A stretch of DNA of 64,000 bases from Alphaproteobacteria bacterium (lineage in GTDB: Bacteria > Pseudomonadota > Alphaproteobacteria > UBA8366). The notes below the pieces were generated by a model. It was not told the DNA's origin. It saw only the letters and a program-made list of their open reading frames with translations, and made no database searches. Location of the stretch: contig JAJFJD010000001.1 in the NCBI GenBank assembly GCA_021774335.1, positions 1 to 64,000 on the forward strand, read 5' to 3'. The position numbers were made by a program, and so were the translations under genes. Every line of letters begins with the position of its first letter. Position 1 is the stretch's first letter. Positions 47,848-57,030 of this stretch are shown here, one piece after another.

Positions 47848-48068
47848 GTTGGCATCACGCATCGACTTGTTGATAAAAAAATTCGTGTCTGCACGATCCT
47901 GACCAAGTACCAATTCAGGTCGACCGGTCGCTCTATCGACCGATTTGGCATCGTGCACAACCAAATTCAACGGTCGCCCATGAATATATCTCAGGACGAC
48001 CACTTCTTGGTTAACAAATTAGCGACGAATTGGTGATCGACACAGTGTTCGTCGCTCGCAAAAAAGCT

Positions 48069-48254
48069 TCAACCCCGTATCATCCAAACAATGGCGAACC
48101 CAACGAAGGCCGCAAGCAATCCGCCCTTTCGAAGCATGCTGGGCGACATTTGCAGCGCCTGCTCCATCATCCGCTGCATCCCCTCGGGGAATAGGGCGTA
48201 GAGTACCCCCTCCAGCACGAGGACGAGACCGACGGCCGTCAGAAAATCCAGCAT
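48069..48254 (-). CDS. Small membrane protein DUF2065
   Basis: This 61-aa protein has two hydrophobic helices: LTAVGLVLVLEGVLYALFP and LLAAFVGFAIVWMIRG. It matches the DUF2065 (YjeT-like) family, commonly found just after hflC. Function is unknown; a link to the HflKC/protease membrane complex is inferred from position, 24 bases downstream of hflC. Confidence 0.88.
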   Translation of the reverse strand: MLDFLTAVGLVLVLEGVLYALFPEGMQRMMEQALQMSPSMLRKGGLLAAFVGFAIVWMIRG

Positions 48255-48278
48255 AGGGCGCCCACGCGCGGCTTAGGC

Positions 48279-49157
48279 TTACTTTTTAGGCCTGGCCCCC
48301 CCGCCACTTCCGAAGAAGCGGAAGAACTCGCTGTCCGGGCTCAATACCATTGTCGTATCGCTATCGACGAGATTCTTCTGATACTCCGCCAGCGATTTGT
48401 AGAAATCGAAGAACTCCGGATCCTGGCCATAGGCCTTGCCGAGAACCAAATTTCGGCCGCCTTCCCCTTCACCGCGCATGATCTGTGCCTGCCGTTCGGC
48501 ATCCGCGATCAGGACGGTTCGCTCCAGGTCGGATTGCGCACGAATCTTCTGCGCCTCTTCGCCGCCTTCCGCGCGCAGCTCACGCGCTTCACGCTCACGT
48601 TCCGTGCGCATTCTGCTGAACACCGACTGCCGTGTCTGCGTCGGCAGTTCCGTGCGCCCGATGCGGACGTCTACGATCTTGATCCCGAACGATTCTGCCG
48701 GCCCTGCGACCACCTGCTGAATCTCGTTCATGATACCGAGGCGTTTCTCCGACAGAACGTCGCGCAGCGGAACCGTCGCGATGACCCGGCGAAGGCTGGA
48801 GTTGATGATCTTGCCGAAGCGATCGCGAAGAGTCGCTTCAGTGCGAACCCGTCGAAAGAATTGCAGCGGATCGATAATCTGATAGCGCGCATACGCATCG
48901 ATAATGATGCGTTTCTTGTCGGTCAGCAGCACTTCGAAGGATGGCGGATCAAGGTCGAGAACCCGGTTGTCGTAGAACACCGTCTCCTGAATGACGGGAA
49001 TCTTCCACGCAAGACCCGGCTCTTTGATGACCCGCTTGGCCTCACCGAACTGAAGAACGATGGCCTGTTTGGTTTGATGCACGGTGAACAGCGCGTTGGC
49101 CCCGGCAATTACCAGCACTACAACCACGATGCCAAGTACTAATAGTTTGTTTTTCAT
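48279..49157 (-). CDS. hflC: Protease modulator HflC
   Basis: This 292-aa SPFH/prohibitin-domain protein is anchored by an N-terminal transmembrane segment (about 5-25). With HflK it forms a periplasmic cage around FtsH and modulates its action on membrane substrates. The SPFH domain (about 25-190) begins VHQTKQAIVLQFGEAKRV, and a long charged helix (REREARELRAEGGEEAQKI, about 195-230) follows. The C-terminus ends GGGARPKK. It starts 14 bases after hflK. Confidence 0.94.
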   Translation of the reverse strand: MKNKLLVLGIVVVVLVIAGANALFTVHQTKQAIVLQFGEAKRVIKEPGLAWKIPVIQETVFYDNRVLDLDPPSFEVLLTDKKRIIIDAYARYQIIDPLQFFRRVRTEATLRDRFGKIINSSLRRVIATVPLRDVLSEKRLGIMNEIQQVVAGPAESFGIKIVDVRIGRTELPTQTRQSVFSRMRTEREREARELRAEGGEEAQKIRAQSDLERTVLIADAERQAQIMRGEGEGGRNLVLGKAYGQDPEFFDFYKSLAEYQKNLVDSDTTMVLSPDSEFFRFFGSGGGARPKK

Positions 49158-49171
49158 GATCTATCCCCGGT

Positions 49172-50365
49172 CTATCGCTGAGCCGGTTGAGCAGGCGCGG
49201 GCGATTCCGCAGGTTCAGATGATGCATCGGATCCCGACCGCACCCGTTTCTGAATTTCGGGCAACGGAAGATAGGGCACTACGCCTTGGCCCGATCCACC
49301 TTTTTGATCGACGATGACTTTCTGTGCCGATCCAAACACATTGCCCATAGTTTCCAGGTACATGCGCCGCCGCGTCACTTCCGGGGCGGTTTTATACGCC
49401 TCGTACACGGAGATGAACCGTTTGGCCTCACCTTCCGCTTCCTTGAGCAGTCGCTCACGATAGGCTTCCGCATCCCGGACCATCTGCTCCGCCTGACCTC
49501 GCGCTTCCGGAACGATCGAATTGGCATAGGCCTCGGCTTGGTTCTTCAAACGAGATTTGTCCTGCCGGGCGCGCTGCACGTCGTTGAAGGCATCGATGAC
49601 GTCCGATGGCGGGTCGGATTTTTGAAGCTGCACTGCTTCAATCAAAATGCCCGCGCCGTACTGGTCGAGAATGACCTGCAGCAACTCGTTGCCGCGGCTT
49701 TCGATTTCCTGCCGGCCAACGGTGACCACCTTATCGAAGTTCGTTTGCCCGACGACCTCGCGCATGACGCTTTCGGCAGCGATCTTCACCGTTCCTTCCG
49801 GATTACGGATATTGAACAGGAACTCGCCGGCATTCTTGATTTTCCAGAGAACGGTGAACTGCAGATCGACGATATTCTCGTCACTCGTCAGCATGACGCT
49901 TTCTTCGGCCACGTCCCGCTCAGAGGCACCACGCCGCGCGCCTTCGCTGCCTGCACGATACCCGACCTGAACGCGATTGGACCGTGTGACCTTCGGCGTA
50001 AAGACCTCGCCGACCGGCCCTGGCCAATTCCAATGCAGTCCTTCGGTGGTCGTATTGCCACTCCAATGGCCGAACACGAGCTCGACGCCCTGTTCGTCCG
50101 GCTGCACGCGATAGAAACCCGTCGCGAACCAAAGTCCGACGACCACGATAATGATCAACGGCAATAGTTTTCCGGCGGAACCGCCGCCGGGAAAGATTGA
50201 CTTGAGCCGGTCCTGACTGCGGCGAAGCATCTCTTCGAGGTCTGGTGGAGGCTTACCGCCGCCACCGCCGCCACTTCCACCCCACGGCCCTTGACCGCCG
50301 CCACCACCGCTGCCGCCGCCGCCGCCCCATGGGCCACCGCCGCCGCCTTGATTCTGCCATGGCAT
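49172..50365 (-). CDS. hflK: Protease modulator HflK
   Basis: This 397-aa partner of HflC has a glycine-rich cytoplasmic N-terminus (about 1-45, GGGGGPWGGGGG repeats), a transmembrane segment (about 65-85), an SPFH domain (about 85-260) and a long helical region with QAEQMVRDAEAYRERLLKEAEGEA (quoted in part). The Gly/Trp-rich tail is typical. It heads the hflK-hflC-DUF2065-degP operon and is divergent from mrp across 170 bases. Confidence 0.95.
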   Translation of the reverse strand: MPWQNQGGGGGPWGGGGGSGGGGGQGPWGGSGGGGGGKPPPDLEEMLRRSQDRLKSIFPGGGSAGKLLPLIIIVVVGLWFATGFYRVQPDEQGVELVFGHWSGNTTTEGLHWNWPGPVGEVFTPKVTRSNRVQVGYRAGSEGARRGASERDVAEESVMLTSDENIVDLQFTVLWKIKNAGEFLFNIRNPEGTVKIAAESVMREVVGQTNFDKVVTVGRQEIESRGNELLQVILDQYGAGILIEAVQLQKSDPPSDVIDAFNDVQRARQDKSRLKNQAEAYANSIVPEARGQAEQMVRDAEAYRERLLKEAEGEAKRFISVYEAYKTAPEVTRRRMYLETMGNVFGSAQKVIVDQKGGSGQGVVPYLPLPEIQKRVRSGSDASSEPAESPAPAQPAQR

Positions 50366-50535
50366 GGATATTTTCTCCCGCCTTGTAATTTCCGCTATTT
50401 ACGTGCGTCTTACGATACGCCCCGTCCGGTACTTTCCAACCGGGGTCGGGATCATATATGACAGCCTAGCCGGGCACGCAAATTCGAAAAATTGAATGTC
50501 CAAGGCATATTGGGGATGTTTGGGAGTTTTCAAGC

Positions 50536-51669
50536 ATGGCGCAGATAACCGAAGCCGATGTTATGAGCCGGCTAAAGAGTGTTGTTGAACCGGATTCCGG
50601 TAAGGACATCGTGGCCTTGGGAATGGTTTCCGGTCTTGTGGTGAAGGACGGCAACGTCGGTTTTTCGATCGAAGTCGACCCAGAAAAGGGCCCGGCCCTG
50701 GAACCACTGCGGAAAACCGCCGAACAAGCCATCCACGAAATGCCGGGCGTCGTGTCCGCGACCGTCGTGCTGACGGCACATCGCGCACAGAGCCAAAGTG
50801 CGCCGCCCCCGCATGCCCATCCACAGCAGCAGCAGCAGCAGCAGCAGCAGGAAACGAAACCGCTGGCGCCCGGCGTCAAGCATATCGTGGCGGTCGCCAG
50901 CGGAAAGGGCGGCGTCGGGAAATCCACCACCGCGGTCAATTTGGCGATGGGCCTTGCCGCGGCCGGCCACAAGGTTGGGCTGCTCGACGCCGATATCTAC
51001 GGGCCGTCGCAGCCACGCATGATGGGCATTTCGGGCAAACCGTCATCGGCTGACGGAAAAATCCTGCAACCGATGGAAAATTACGGCATCAAGGTTATGT
51101 CCATGGGCTTCCTCGTCGATGAGGAAACGCCGATGATCTGGCGCGGTCCCATGGTGATGAGTGCCCTGCAGCAGATGCTGCGCGACGTGAACTGGGGTGA
51201 GCTCGACGTGATGATCGTCGATATGCCGCCAGGAACCGGCGACGCGCAACTGACCATGGCGCAACAAGTGCCGCTTGCCGGTGCGGTGATCGTCTCGACG
51301 CCGCAGGACATCGCGCTGCTCGATGCCCGCAAAGGTTTGAACATGTTCCGCAAGGTCGACGTGCCGGTGCTCGGCATCATCGAGAACATGAGCTATTTCC
51401 TCTGTCCGAGTTGTGGCCATCAATCGGACATCTTCGGCCATGGCGGTGCCCGCGACGAGGCGGAACGGCTCGGCGTCGAATTCCTGGGTGAAATCCCGCT
51501 GCATCTCGACATTCGCGAAACATCGGACGGCGGACAACCCATCGTCGTCAGCCGTCCCGACTCAGACCATGCGGCGGCTTTCCGCGCCATCGCCAACCGG
51601 CTTTGGGAGCAACTGGATACCACCGGCGGCAGCGAGGCACGCACAGCGCCGAAAATCGTCATACAATAG
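50536..51669 (+). CDS. mrp: Fe-S cluster carrier ATPase Mrp/ApbC with poly-Gln linker
   Basis: This 377-aa P-loop protein carries Fe-S clusters to apo-proteins. An N-terminal MIP18-like domain (about 1-85) is joined by a linker containing nine consecutive glutamines (residues 97-105) to the Mrp ATPase (about 115-360). The deviant Walker A is GKGGVGKST, and the CPSCGH pair binds the bridging cluster. The glutamine run is encoded by a pure CAG repeat. Start ATG 50536 lies 170 bases from divergent hflK. Confidence 0.94.
   Translation: MAQITEADVMSRLKSVVEPDSGKDIVALGMVSGLVVKDGNVGFSIEVDPEKGPALEPLRKTAEQAIHEMPGVVSATVVLTAHRAQSQSAPPPHAHPQQQQQQQQQETKPLAPGVKHIVAVASGKGGVGKSTTAVNLAMGLAAAGHKVGLLDADIYGPSQPRMMGISGKPSSADGKILQPMENYGIKVMSMGFLVDEETPMIWRGPMVMSALQQMLRDVNWGELDVMIVDMPPGTGDAQLTMAQQVPLAGAVIVSTPQDIALLDARKGLNMFRKVDVPVLGIIENMSYFLCPSCGHQSDIFGHGGARDEAERLGVEFLGEIPLHLDIRETSDGGQPIVVSRPDSDHAAAFRAIANRLWEQLDTTGGSEARTAPKIVIQ
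50824..50850 (+). repeat. (CAG)9 microsatellite inside mrp
   Basis: Nine uninterrupted CAG triplets encode the poly-Gln linker between the two Mrp domains. Slippage in units of three would change linker length without breaking the frame. Confidence 0.95.
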
Positions 51670-51705
51670 AGTCGATTTGGGTGGCCGCCTCACAACGTGA
51701 TCGAC

Positions 51706-52212
51706 ATGCGCCGACGGACCTTTGTTTCACGAACCGCCTTCATGCTGACGGGCTTGTGCCTGCCTTCGGGGATTGTGTTTGCCGATAGCCTGGACAGACT
51801 CATCGAAGGCGATGCGTGGCGGCTGGACATGCTGCGGCGCCTGAATGCGATCCGTGAGAGCAAAGGTCTTCGCCTCCTGCAGATGGACGACCGCCTGAAC
51901 CGCGCGGCCCAGCTTCATTCCGACGACATGGCAGCGCGCGATTTCTTCGATCACAAGACGCCGGACGGTGCCCGCATGACCGACCGCGCCGACGCGTTCG
52001 GATACAACTGGCGACGCCTGTTGGAGAATATCGCCGCCGGGCAGCATGACGTAAAGCAGGCGATCACCGGCTGGATGAATTCACCCGACCATCGCGCAGC
52101 CATCCTGGACGACGCCGTCAAGGACGCCGGTATGGGGTATACCTTCCGCGATCGGGACGGCGGCACCGTCACCATGTCGCATTATTGGACGCTGCTGGTC
52201 GGCGCCGAGTAA
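51706..52212 (+). CDS. Exported CAP-domain (SCP-like) protein
   Basis: This 168-aa protein has a CAP superfamily fold. Hallmarks visible are LNAIRESKGL, AAQLHSDDMAARDFFDHKTPDG, ENIAAG and the SPDHRAAILDDAV region, with histidines that often bind metal. The N-terminus MRRRTFVSRTAFMLTGL has a twin-arginine-like pattern (RRTFV) before a hydrophobic stretch ending near ADS, which suggests Tat or Sec export. The ATG at 51706 is preferred; a GTG at 51697 would add three residues. Function in bacteria is unclear, probably in the envelope. Confidence 0.8.
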   Translation: MRRRTFVSRTAFMLTGLCLPSGIVFADSLDRLIEGDAWRLDMLRRLNAIRESKGLRLLQMDDRLNRAAQLHSDDMAARDFFDHKTPDGARMTDRADAFGYNWRRLLENIAAGQHDVKQAITGWMNSPDHRAAILDDAVKDAGMGYTFRDRDGGTVTMSHYWTLLVGAE

Positions 52213-52348
52213 TCCGGTATTATCATTTTCGTCGCAACCCGGTCCCGGCCCGCCGGCAGCGCTTGAAATCAACTGAACGCTCTGACAGGCTCGCGGCACG
52301 GGACGAAACATAATTCGGGCAAATCCGGATCACGCAAGGAGATGGGCA

Positions 52349-53458
52349 ATGCAAACGCGCGCCGCGGTCGCACATAAGGCGGGAGAACCGCTGACAATCG
52401 AAACCGTCGAACTGGACGGCCCCCGGGAAGGCGAATGCCTCGTAGAGATCAGGGCGACCGGGATATGCCACACCGACGAATTCACTCGGTCGGGCGCCGA
52501 TCCCGAAGGCGTATTCCCCGCAATCCTCGGCCATGAAGGCGCTGGCGTGGTGGTCGATGTCGGTCCCGGCGTGACCAGCCTGAAGAAAGGCGACCATGTC
52601 ATTCCGCTCTACACCCCGGAATGCCGGCAATGCGAATACTGCACGAGCGGGAAAACCAATCTCTGCCAAGCGATTCGCGAAACACAAGGCCGCGGCGTCA
52701 TGCCCGACGGTTCCAGCCGGTTCCGGCTCGGCAAGGAAATGATCTACCACTACATGGGCACCTCGACCTTCTCCAATCACACGGTCGTCCCGGAGATCGC
52801 GCTCGCCAAGGTTCGCGAAGACGCGCCGTTCGACAAGATCTGCTACATCGGCTGCGGCGTCACCACCGGCATCGGCGCGGTGATCAATACGGCCAAGGTC
52901 GAGGCCGGCGCGAATGTCGTGGTGTTCGGGCTCGGCGGCATCGGCCTCAACGTAATTCAAGGCGCGAAAATGGTGGGCGCCAACATGATCGTCGGCGTCG
53001 ACTTGAATCCCAAAAGGAAGGCACTCGGCGAGAAATTCGGCATGACGCATTTCGTCAATCCGACTGAGGTTGGCGACGATCTGGTCAATTACCTTGTCGA
53101 CCTGACGAAGGGCGGCGCCGACTACAGTTTCGAATGTATCGGCAATACCGACGTGATGCGCCAAGCGCTGGAATGCTGCCACAAGGGCTGGGGCGAAAGC
53201 ACGATCATCGGTGTCGCCGGCGCGGGTAAGGAAATCAACACCCGCCCGTTCCAGTTGGTTACGGGACGCGTTTGGCGCGGCACCGCCTTCGGCGGCGCCA
53301 AGGGCCGGACCGACGTACCGAAGATCGTGGACTGGTACATGGAGGGCAAGATCAACATCGACGATCTCATCACCCACACCATGCCGCTTGAAAACATCAA
53401 CGACGCATTTCATTTAATGCATGAAGGCGAATCGATCCGAAGCGTCGTAACCTATTAA
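52349..53458 (+). CDS. frmA: S-(hydroxymethyl)glutathione dehydrogenase / class III alcohol dehydrogenase
   Basis: This 369-aa zinc-dependent dehydrogenase oxidises S-hydroxymethylglutathione in formaldehyde detoxification and can reduce S-nitrosoglutathione. Catalytic Zn ligands lie in GICHTDE and GHEGAGVV. The structural Zn set is CRQCEYCTSGKTNLC, and the NAD motif is GLGGIGLNVIQGA. The AGG/GAG-rich site (AAGGAG) lies seven bases before the ATG. A TetR/COQ9-fold gene follows 13 bases later. No S-formylglutathione hydrolase gene is adjacent. Confidence 0.93.
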   Translation: MQTRAAVAHKAGEPLTIETVELDGPREGECLVEIRATGICHTDEFTRSGADPEGVFPAILGHEGAGVVVDVGPGVTSLKKGDHVIPLYTPECRQCEYCTSGKTNLCQAIRETQGRGVMPDGSSRFRLGKEMIYHYMGTSTFSNHTVVPEIALAKVREDAPFDKICYIGCGVTTGIGAVINTAKVEAGANVVVFGLGGIGLNVIQGAKMVGANMIVGVDLNPKRKALGEKFGMTHFVNPTEVGDDLVNYLVDLTKGGADYSFECIGNTDVMRQALECCHKGWGESTIIGVAGAGKEINTRPFQLVTGRVWRGTAFGGAKGRTDVPKIVDWYMEGKINIDDLITHTMPLENINDAFHLMHEGESIRSVVTY

Positions 53459-53471
53459 CCCCGGAGCAGCG

Positions 53472-54140
53472 ATGGCGCGCGCGGCAGGCAGCAAAGGAAG
53501 CGCGAAAAGCCGCGCGCAAGATCCGGCGCTCAACATTCTTGAGACCGCGTTGGACATCGCGGAAGCCGACGGCTGGTCCAAGATACGGCTACGCGTGGTC
53601 GCCGACCGGCTCGGCATCCCGATGACCGACGTCCTGACGCATTACACGGACCTAGACGCGGTTGCGAACGCCTGGTTCCGCCGCGGCTGGGACGCCATGC
53701 TGCAGCCGCCGCACGACGGATTCAACGACCTGCCGGCGCGTGACCGCCTCGAACTGGTAATCATGCGGTGGTTCGATGCGCTGGCGCCGCACCGGCGGGT
53801 TACCGGCCAGATGCTGTCGGCCAAACTCTGGTACGCACATCCCCATCACTGGGTTCCCGCCATCTTCGATCTGTCCCGGACGATTCAATGGATTCGCGAG
53901 GCCGCCAAGCTCGACGCCACAGGCGTGCAGCGCCAGATGGAAGAAGTTGGACTTACGGGATTGTTCCTGGCCACCCTCCGCGTTTGGCTTCGCGACGGTT
54001 CCGAAAACCAGGAAAAAACCCGCGCGTTCTTAAGACGCCGTCTCGCTCTCGCCGACCGCACGATGGCGACCGTGCTGGCGCGACGCAGCCGCCGCCGCAA
54101 CGGCCCGGCCAAACCCGAGGAGTCGACCCCAACGACATGA
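53472..54140 (+). CDS. TetR/COQ9-fold protein
   Basis: This 222-aa helical protein has a TetR-like N-terminal helix-turn-helix (LRVVADRLGIPMTDVLTHYTDLDAVANAWF, about 38-68, quoted in part). Its C-terminus (LRVWLRDGSENQEKTRAFLRRRLALADR) resembles COQ9, the lipid-binding ubiquinone-synthesis protein that shares the TetR fold. The R/K-rich ends could bind nucleic acid. It is sandwiched between frmA and a prolyl oligopeptidase, overlapping the latter by ATGA. Regulator versus COQ9-like lipid chaperone cannot be settled from sequence. Confidence 0.7.
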   Translation: MARAAGSKGSAKSRAQDPALNILETALDIAEADGWSKIRLRVVADRLGIPMTDVLTHYTDLDAVANAWFRRGWDAMLQPPHDGFNDLPARDRLELVIMRWFDALAPHRRVTGQMLSAKLWYAHPHHWVPAIFDLSRTIQWIREAAKLDATGVQRQMEEVGLTGLFLATLRVWLRDGSENQEKTRAFLRRRLALADRTMATVLARRSRRRNGPAKPEESTPTT

Positions 54141-56230
54141 CCGATACTCCCATCGCAAAACAGCATACCCTCGTCACCGAACGGCATGGCGACCGGCTCG
54201 AAGACCCCTACGCGTGGATAAAGGACCCGCAGTGGCAGGAGGTCATGCGCACGCCGGACATCCTCGATCCGGAAATCCGCGCCTATCTCGAAGCGGAGAA
54301 CGACTTCGCGAAGAGCAGCCTGCAGGCGACCGAGACGCTGCAGGAAAACCTGTTCGAGGAGTTCAAGGGCCGGATCAAGGAAGACGATTCGAGCGTGCCC
54401 GACCCGGACGGCGATTTCGCGTATTACCGGCGATATGAGACCGGCGGGCAGCATCCGATCTTTTGCCGACGTCCAATCGAAAAGAAGAACCTGCCCGAGG
54501 AAATCCTCCTGCATGGTGACAAGGAGGCGGAGGGGCAAGCGTATTTCAGCGTGGCCGCCTGCCATCACAACAACGACCATGCGCTGCTGGCCTATGCGGT
54601 CGATCTCAACGGATCGGAAATTTATACGATCAAGGTCAAAGACCTGACCACCGGCGCGATGCTGCCGGATGAAATCCCGAACGCCTACGGCGCCCTGGTC
54701 TGGGCGAACGACAACCGGACGCTTCTGTACACGGTACTCGACGACAATCATCGGCCAGCACGCGTGTACCGACATCAGATCGGCACCGACGTCGCCGAGG
54801 ACGTGCTCGTTTACGAAGAGCCGGACGCGGGCTTCTTCGTCTCGATCGGTGAGACGGAAAGCGGCCGCTTCCTGGTGATCGACAGTCACGACCACGAAAC
54901 GTCCGAGGTCCGGCTGATCGACGCCGACAAACCGAACAGCGACCCGGTCGTCGTCGAACCGCGAAGCCCCGAAATGGAATACACGGTCACGCATCACGGC
55001 GACCGCCTGATCATCCTGACCAACGCCGACGGCGCGGAGGATTTCAAGCTCGTCACCGCGCCGGTCGACAAACCCGGGCGGGCGCACTGGACCGACTTGG
55101 TGCCGCACGCGGCCGGACGGCTGATCGTATCGGTCGAGATGTTCGCGGATTATCTGGTGCGACTCGAGCGGGAGAATGGCCTGCCGCGCATCGTCATCCG
55201 GGCGATGGCCGACGGCGCCGAACATGAAATCGCTTTCGAGGAGGAAGCCTATAGCCTCGGCCTGCTCGGACGGCTCGAATACGAGACCACGTCCTTGCGC
55301 TTTATCTATTCCTCGATGACGACGCCAGAGCAAACCTTCGACTACGACATGGCGACCGGCGCGCGCACCCTGCGCAAGGAGCAGGAAGTGCCGAGCGGGC
55401 ATGATCCATCCGATTACGTTACCCGCCGCACCTTCGCCACGAGCCACGACGGCGAACGCATTCCGGTTTCACTACTCTACCGCAAGGACACGCCGATCGA
55501 CGGCTCAGCCCCGGTCTTGCTTTACGGCTACGGGTCCTACGGCCATGCGATCCCCGCCTCGTTCGGCACGACGCGGTTCAGCCTGGTCGACCGAGGATTC
55601 ATCTACGCCATCGCCCACATCCGCGGCGGCATGGAAGGCGGCTATCGCTGGTATCGGACCGGTAAGCGCCTTCAGAAGAAGAACACCTTTCTCGACTTCA
55701 TCGCTGCCGGCGAGCAATTGATCGACGAAGGCTATACGACACGCGGCGAGATCGCCTGTCACGGCGGCAGTGCCGGCGGCATGCTGATGGGTGCGGTGGT
55801 CAACATGCGGCCCGACCTGTTCAAGGCCAGCGTCGCCGAGGTGCCCTTTGTCGATGTGCTTAACACCATGTGCGACGACAACCTGCCGCTGACCCCACCG
55901 GAATGGCCGGAATGGGGCAATCCGATCGAGGACGAGGAAGCCTACCACTACATCAAATCCTACTCGCCCTATGACAATGTCGAAGCCAAGGATTATCCCA
56001 ACATCCTGGTCACCGCCGGATTGACCGACCCGCGCGTGACCTATTGGGAGCCCGCGAAATGGGTGGCCAAGCTGCGCGCCACCAAGACCAACGACAATCT
56101 TCTGTTGTTGCGGACGAACATGGACGCGGGGCATGGCGGGGCCGCCGGGCGGTTCGACCGGCTCAAGGAAACCGCCATGGTCTATGCCTTCCTGCTGCTG
56201 GTGTTCGGCAAAACGGAAAAGGACGAATAA
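54137..56230 (+). CDS. Prolyl oligopeptidase family serine peptidase (oligopeptidase B-like)
   Basis: This 697-aa S9A peptidase has an N-terminal beta-propeller (about 70-400) that shields the active site and an alpha/beta-hydrolase catalytic domain. The nucleophile Ser is in GGSAGG, the Asp in DPRVTYWEP and the His in GHGGAAG. Blocks IRGGMEGGYRW and GYGSYGHAIPASF are typical of oligopeptidase B, which cuts small peptides after Arg or Lys. ATG 54137 overlaps the stop of the TetR/COQ9 gene. The longer frame from 53768 lies inside that gene and is rejected. Confidence 0.92.
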   Translation: MTDTPIAKQHTLVTERHGDRLEDPYAWIKDPQWQEVMRTPDILDPEIRAYLEAENDFAKSSLQATETLQENLFEEFKGRIKEDDSSVPDPDGDFAYYRRYETGGQHPIFCRRPIEKKNLPEEILLHGDKEAEGQAYFSVAACHHNNDHALLAYAVDLNGSEIYTIKVKDLTTGAMLPDEIPNAYGALVWANDNRTLLYTVLDDNHRPARVYRHQIGTDVAEDVLVYEEPDAGFFVSIGETESGRFLVIDSHDHETSEVRLIDADKPNSDPVVVEPRSPEMEYTVTHHGDRLIILTNADGAEDFKLVTAPVDKPGRAHWTDLVPHAAGRLIVSVEMFADYLVRLERENGLPRIVIRAMADGAEHEIAFEEEAYSLGLLGRLEYETTSLRFIYSSMTTPEQTFDYDMATGARTLRKEQEVPSGHDPSDYVTRRTFATSHDGERIPVSLLYRKDTPIDGSAPVLLYGYGSYGHAIPASFGTTRFSLVDRGFIYAIAHIRGGMEGGYRWYRTGKRLQKKNTFLDFIAAGEQLIDEGYTTRGEIACHGGSAGGMLMGAVVNMRPDLFKASVAEVPFVDVLNTMCDDNLPLTPPEWPEWGNPIEDEEAYHYIKSYSPYDNVEAKDYPNILVTAGLTDPRVTYWEPAKWVAKLRATKTNDNLLLLRTNMDAGHGGAAGRFDRLKETAMVYAFLLLVFGKTEKDE

Positions 56231-56234
56231 CGCA

Positions 56235-57026
56235 ATGTGCCGCTGGCTCGCCTATACCGGCTCGTCGATCTACCCGGATGCCTTTCTTTTCCAAGCAGAA
56301 AATTCTTTGATCGACCAGAGCATGAACGCGCGGATGGGCGCGACGCCGACCAACGGTGACGGCTTCGGATTGGGCTGGTATTCGGACGACAAACGGCCGG
56401 GTGTGTTCCGCGACATCCTGCCGGCCTGGAACGACGACAATTTGCGCAACATCGCGTCGCATATCAGCAGCCCGCTCTTCTTTGCCCATGTGCGCGCGGC
56501 GACCAACGGCAGCATCTCGCGGACCAACTGCCACCCGTTCCAATACAAGAACTGGCTGTTCATGCATAATGGCCAGATCGGTAACTTCGACCTGGTCCAC
56601 CGCGAGTTGGATTTGCTGATTTCCCACGAGTACTACCATCACCGGCAAGGCACGACGGACAGCGAAACCTTCTTCTATCTGCTGCTGACCAACGGCCTGC
56701 AGAACGATCCGGCGACGGCGTTCAAACGGTCGATCGACCAAGTCCTCGGCGTGATGAAGCAGCAAGGCGCGGACCGGGCGTTCCGGATGACCGCGGCCGT
56801 GTCCGACGGCGTCACGCTCTACGCGCTGCGGTATTCCAGCGACGACCATGCGCCGAGCTTGTATGTCGGCGTGACGTTACCCAACGGCGCAACCGGCAAC
56901 GCCTTGATGGTGGTATCGGAGCCGCTGGATTCACACGGCGAACATTGGCAGGAGGTCGGACCGTCGCAGCTTCTGACGGTTTGCGCTGGCGCGTACAGCG
57001 TTCAGGATTTCACCGCTGCCGGCTAG
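56235..57026 (+). CDS. Class II glutamine amidotransferase (YafJ/EgtC-like)
   Basis: This 263-aa N-terminal-nucleophile amidotransferase-type hydrolase begins MCRWLAYTG with Cys2 as nucleophile after Met removal. Later motifs are NGDGFGLGWY, FAHVRAATNG and FMHNGQIGNF, the usual class II residues for glutamine binding and the oxyanion hole. The homologues YafJ and EgtC remove gamma-glutamyl groups; the substrate here is unknown. It lies 4 bases after the oligopeptidase gene in the same rightward operon. Convergent with folA. Confidence 0.9.
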   Translation: MCRWLAYTGSSIYPDAFLFQAENSLIDQSMNARMGATPTNGDGFGLGWYSDDKRPGVFRDILPAWNDDNLRNIASHISSPLFFAHVRAATNGSISRTNCHPFQYKNWLFMHNGQIGNFDLVHRELDLLISHEYYHHRQGTTDSETFFYLLLTNGLQNDPATAFKRSIDQVLGVMKQQGADRAFRMTAAVSDGVTLYALRYSSDDHAPSLYVGVTLPNGATGNALMVVSEPLDSHGEHWQEVGPSQLLTVCAGAYSVQDFTAAG

Positions 57027-57030
57027 GCTA

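Noticed and set aside
53768..54136. A 123-residue N-terminal extension of the prolyl oligopeptidase
   Set aside because: It lies in another frame of the TetR/COQ9-fold gene, which is real. The ATG at 54137 gives the normal family length.
53885..55447. A 520-aa minus-strand frame opposite the oligopeptidase
   Set aside because: Shadow of the S9A peptidase gene, with no recognisable motif.
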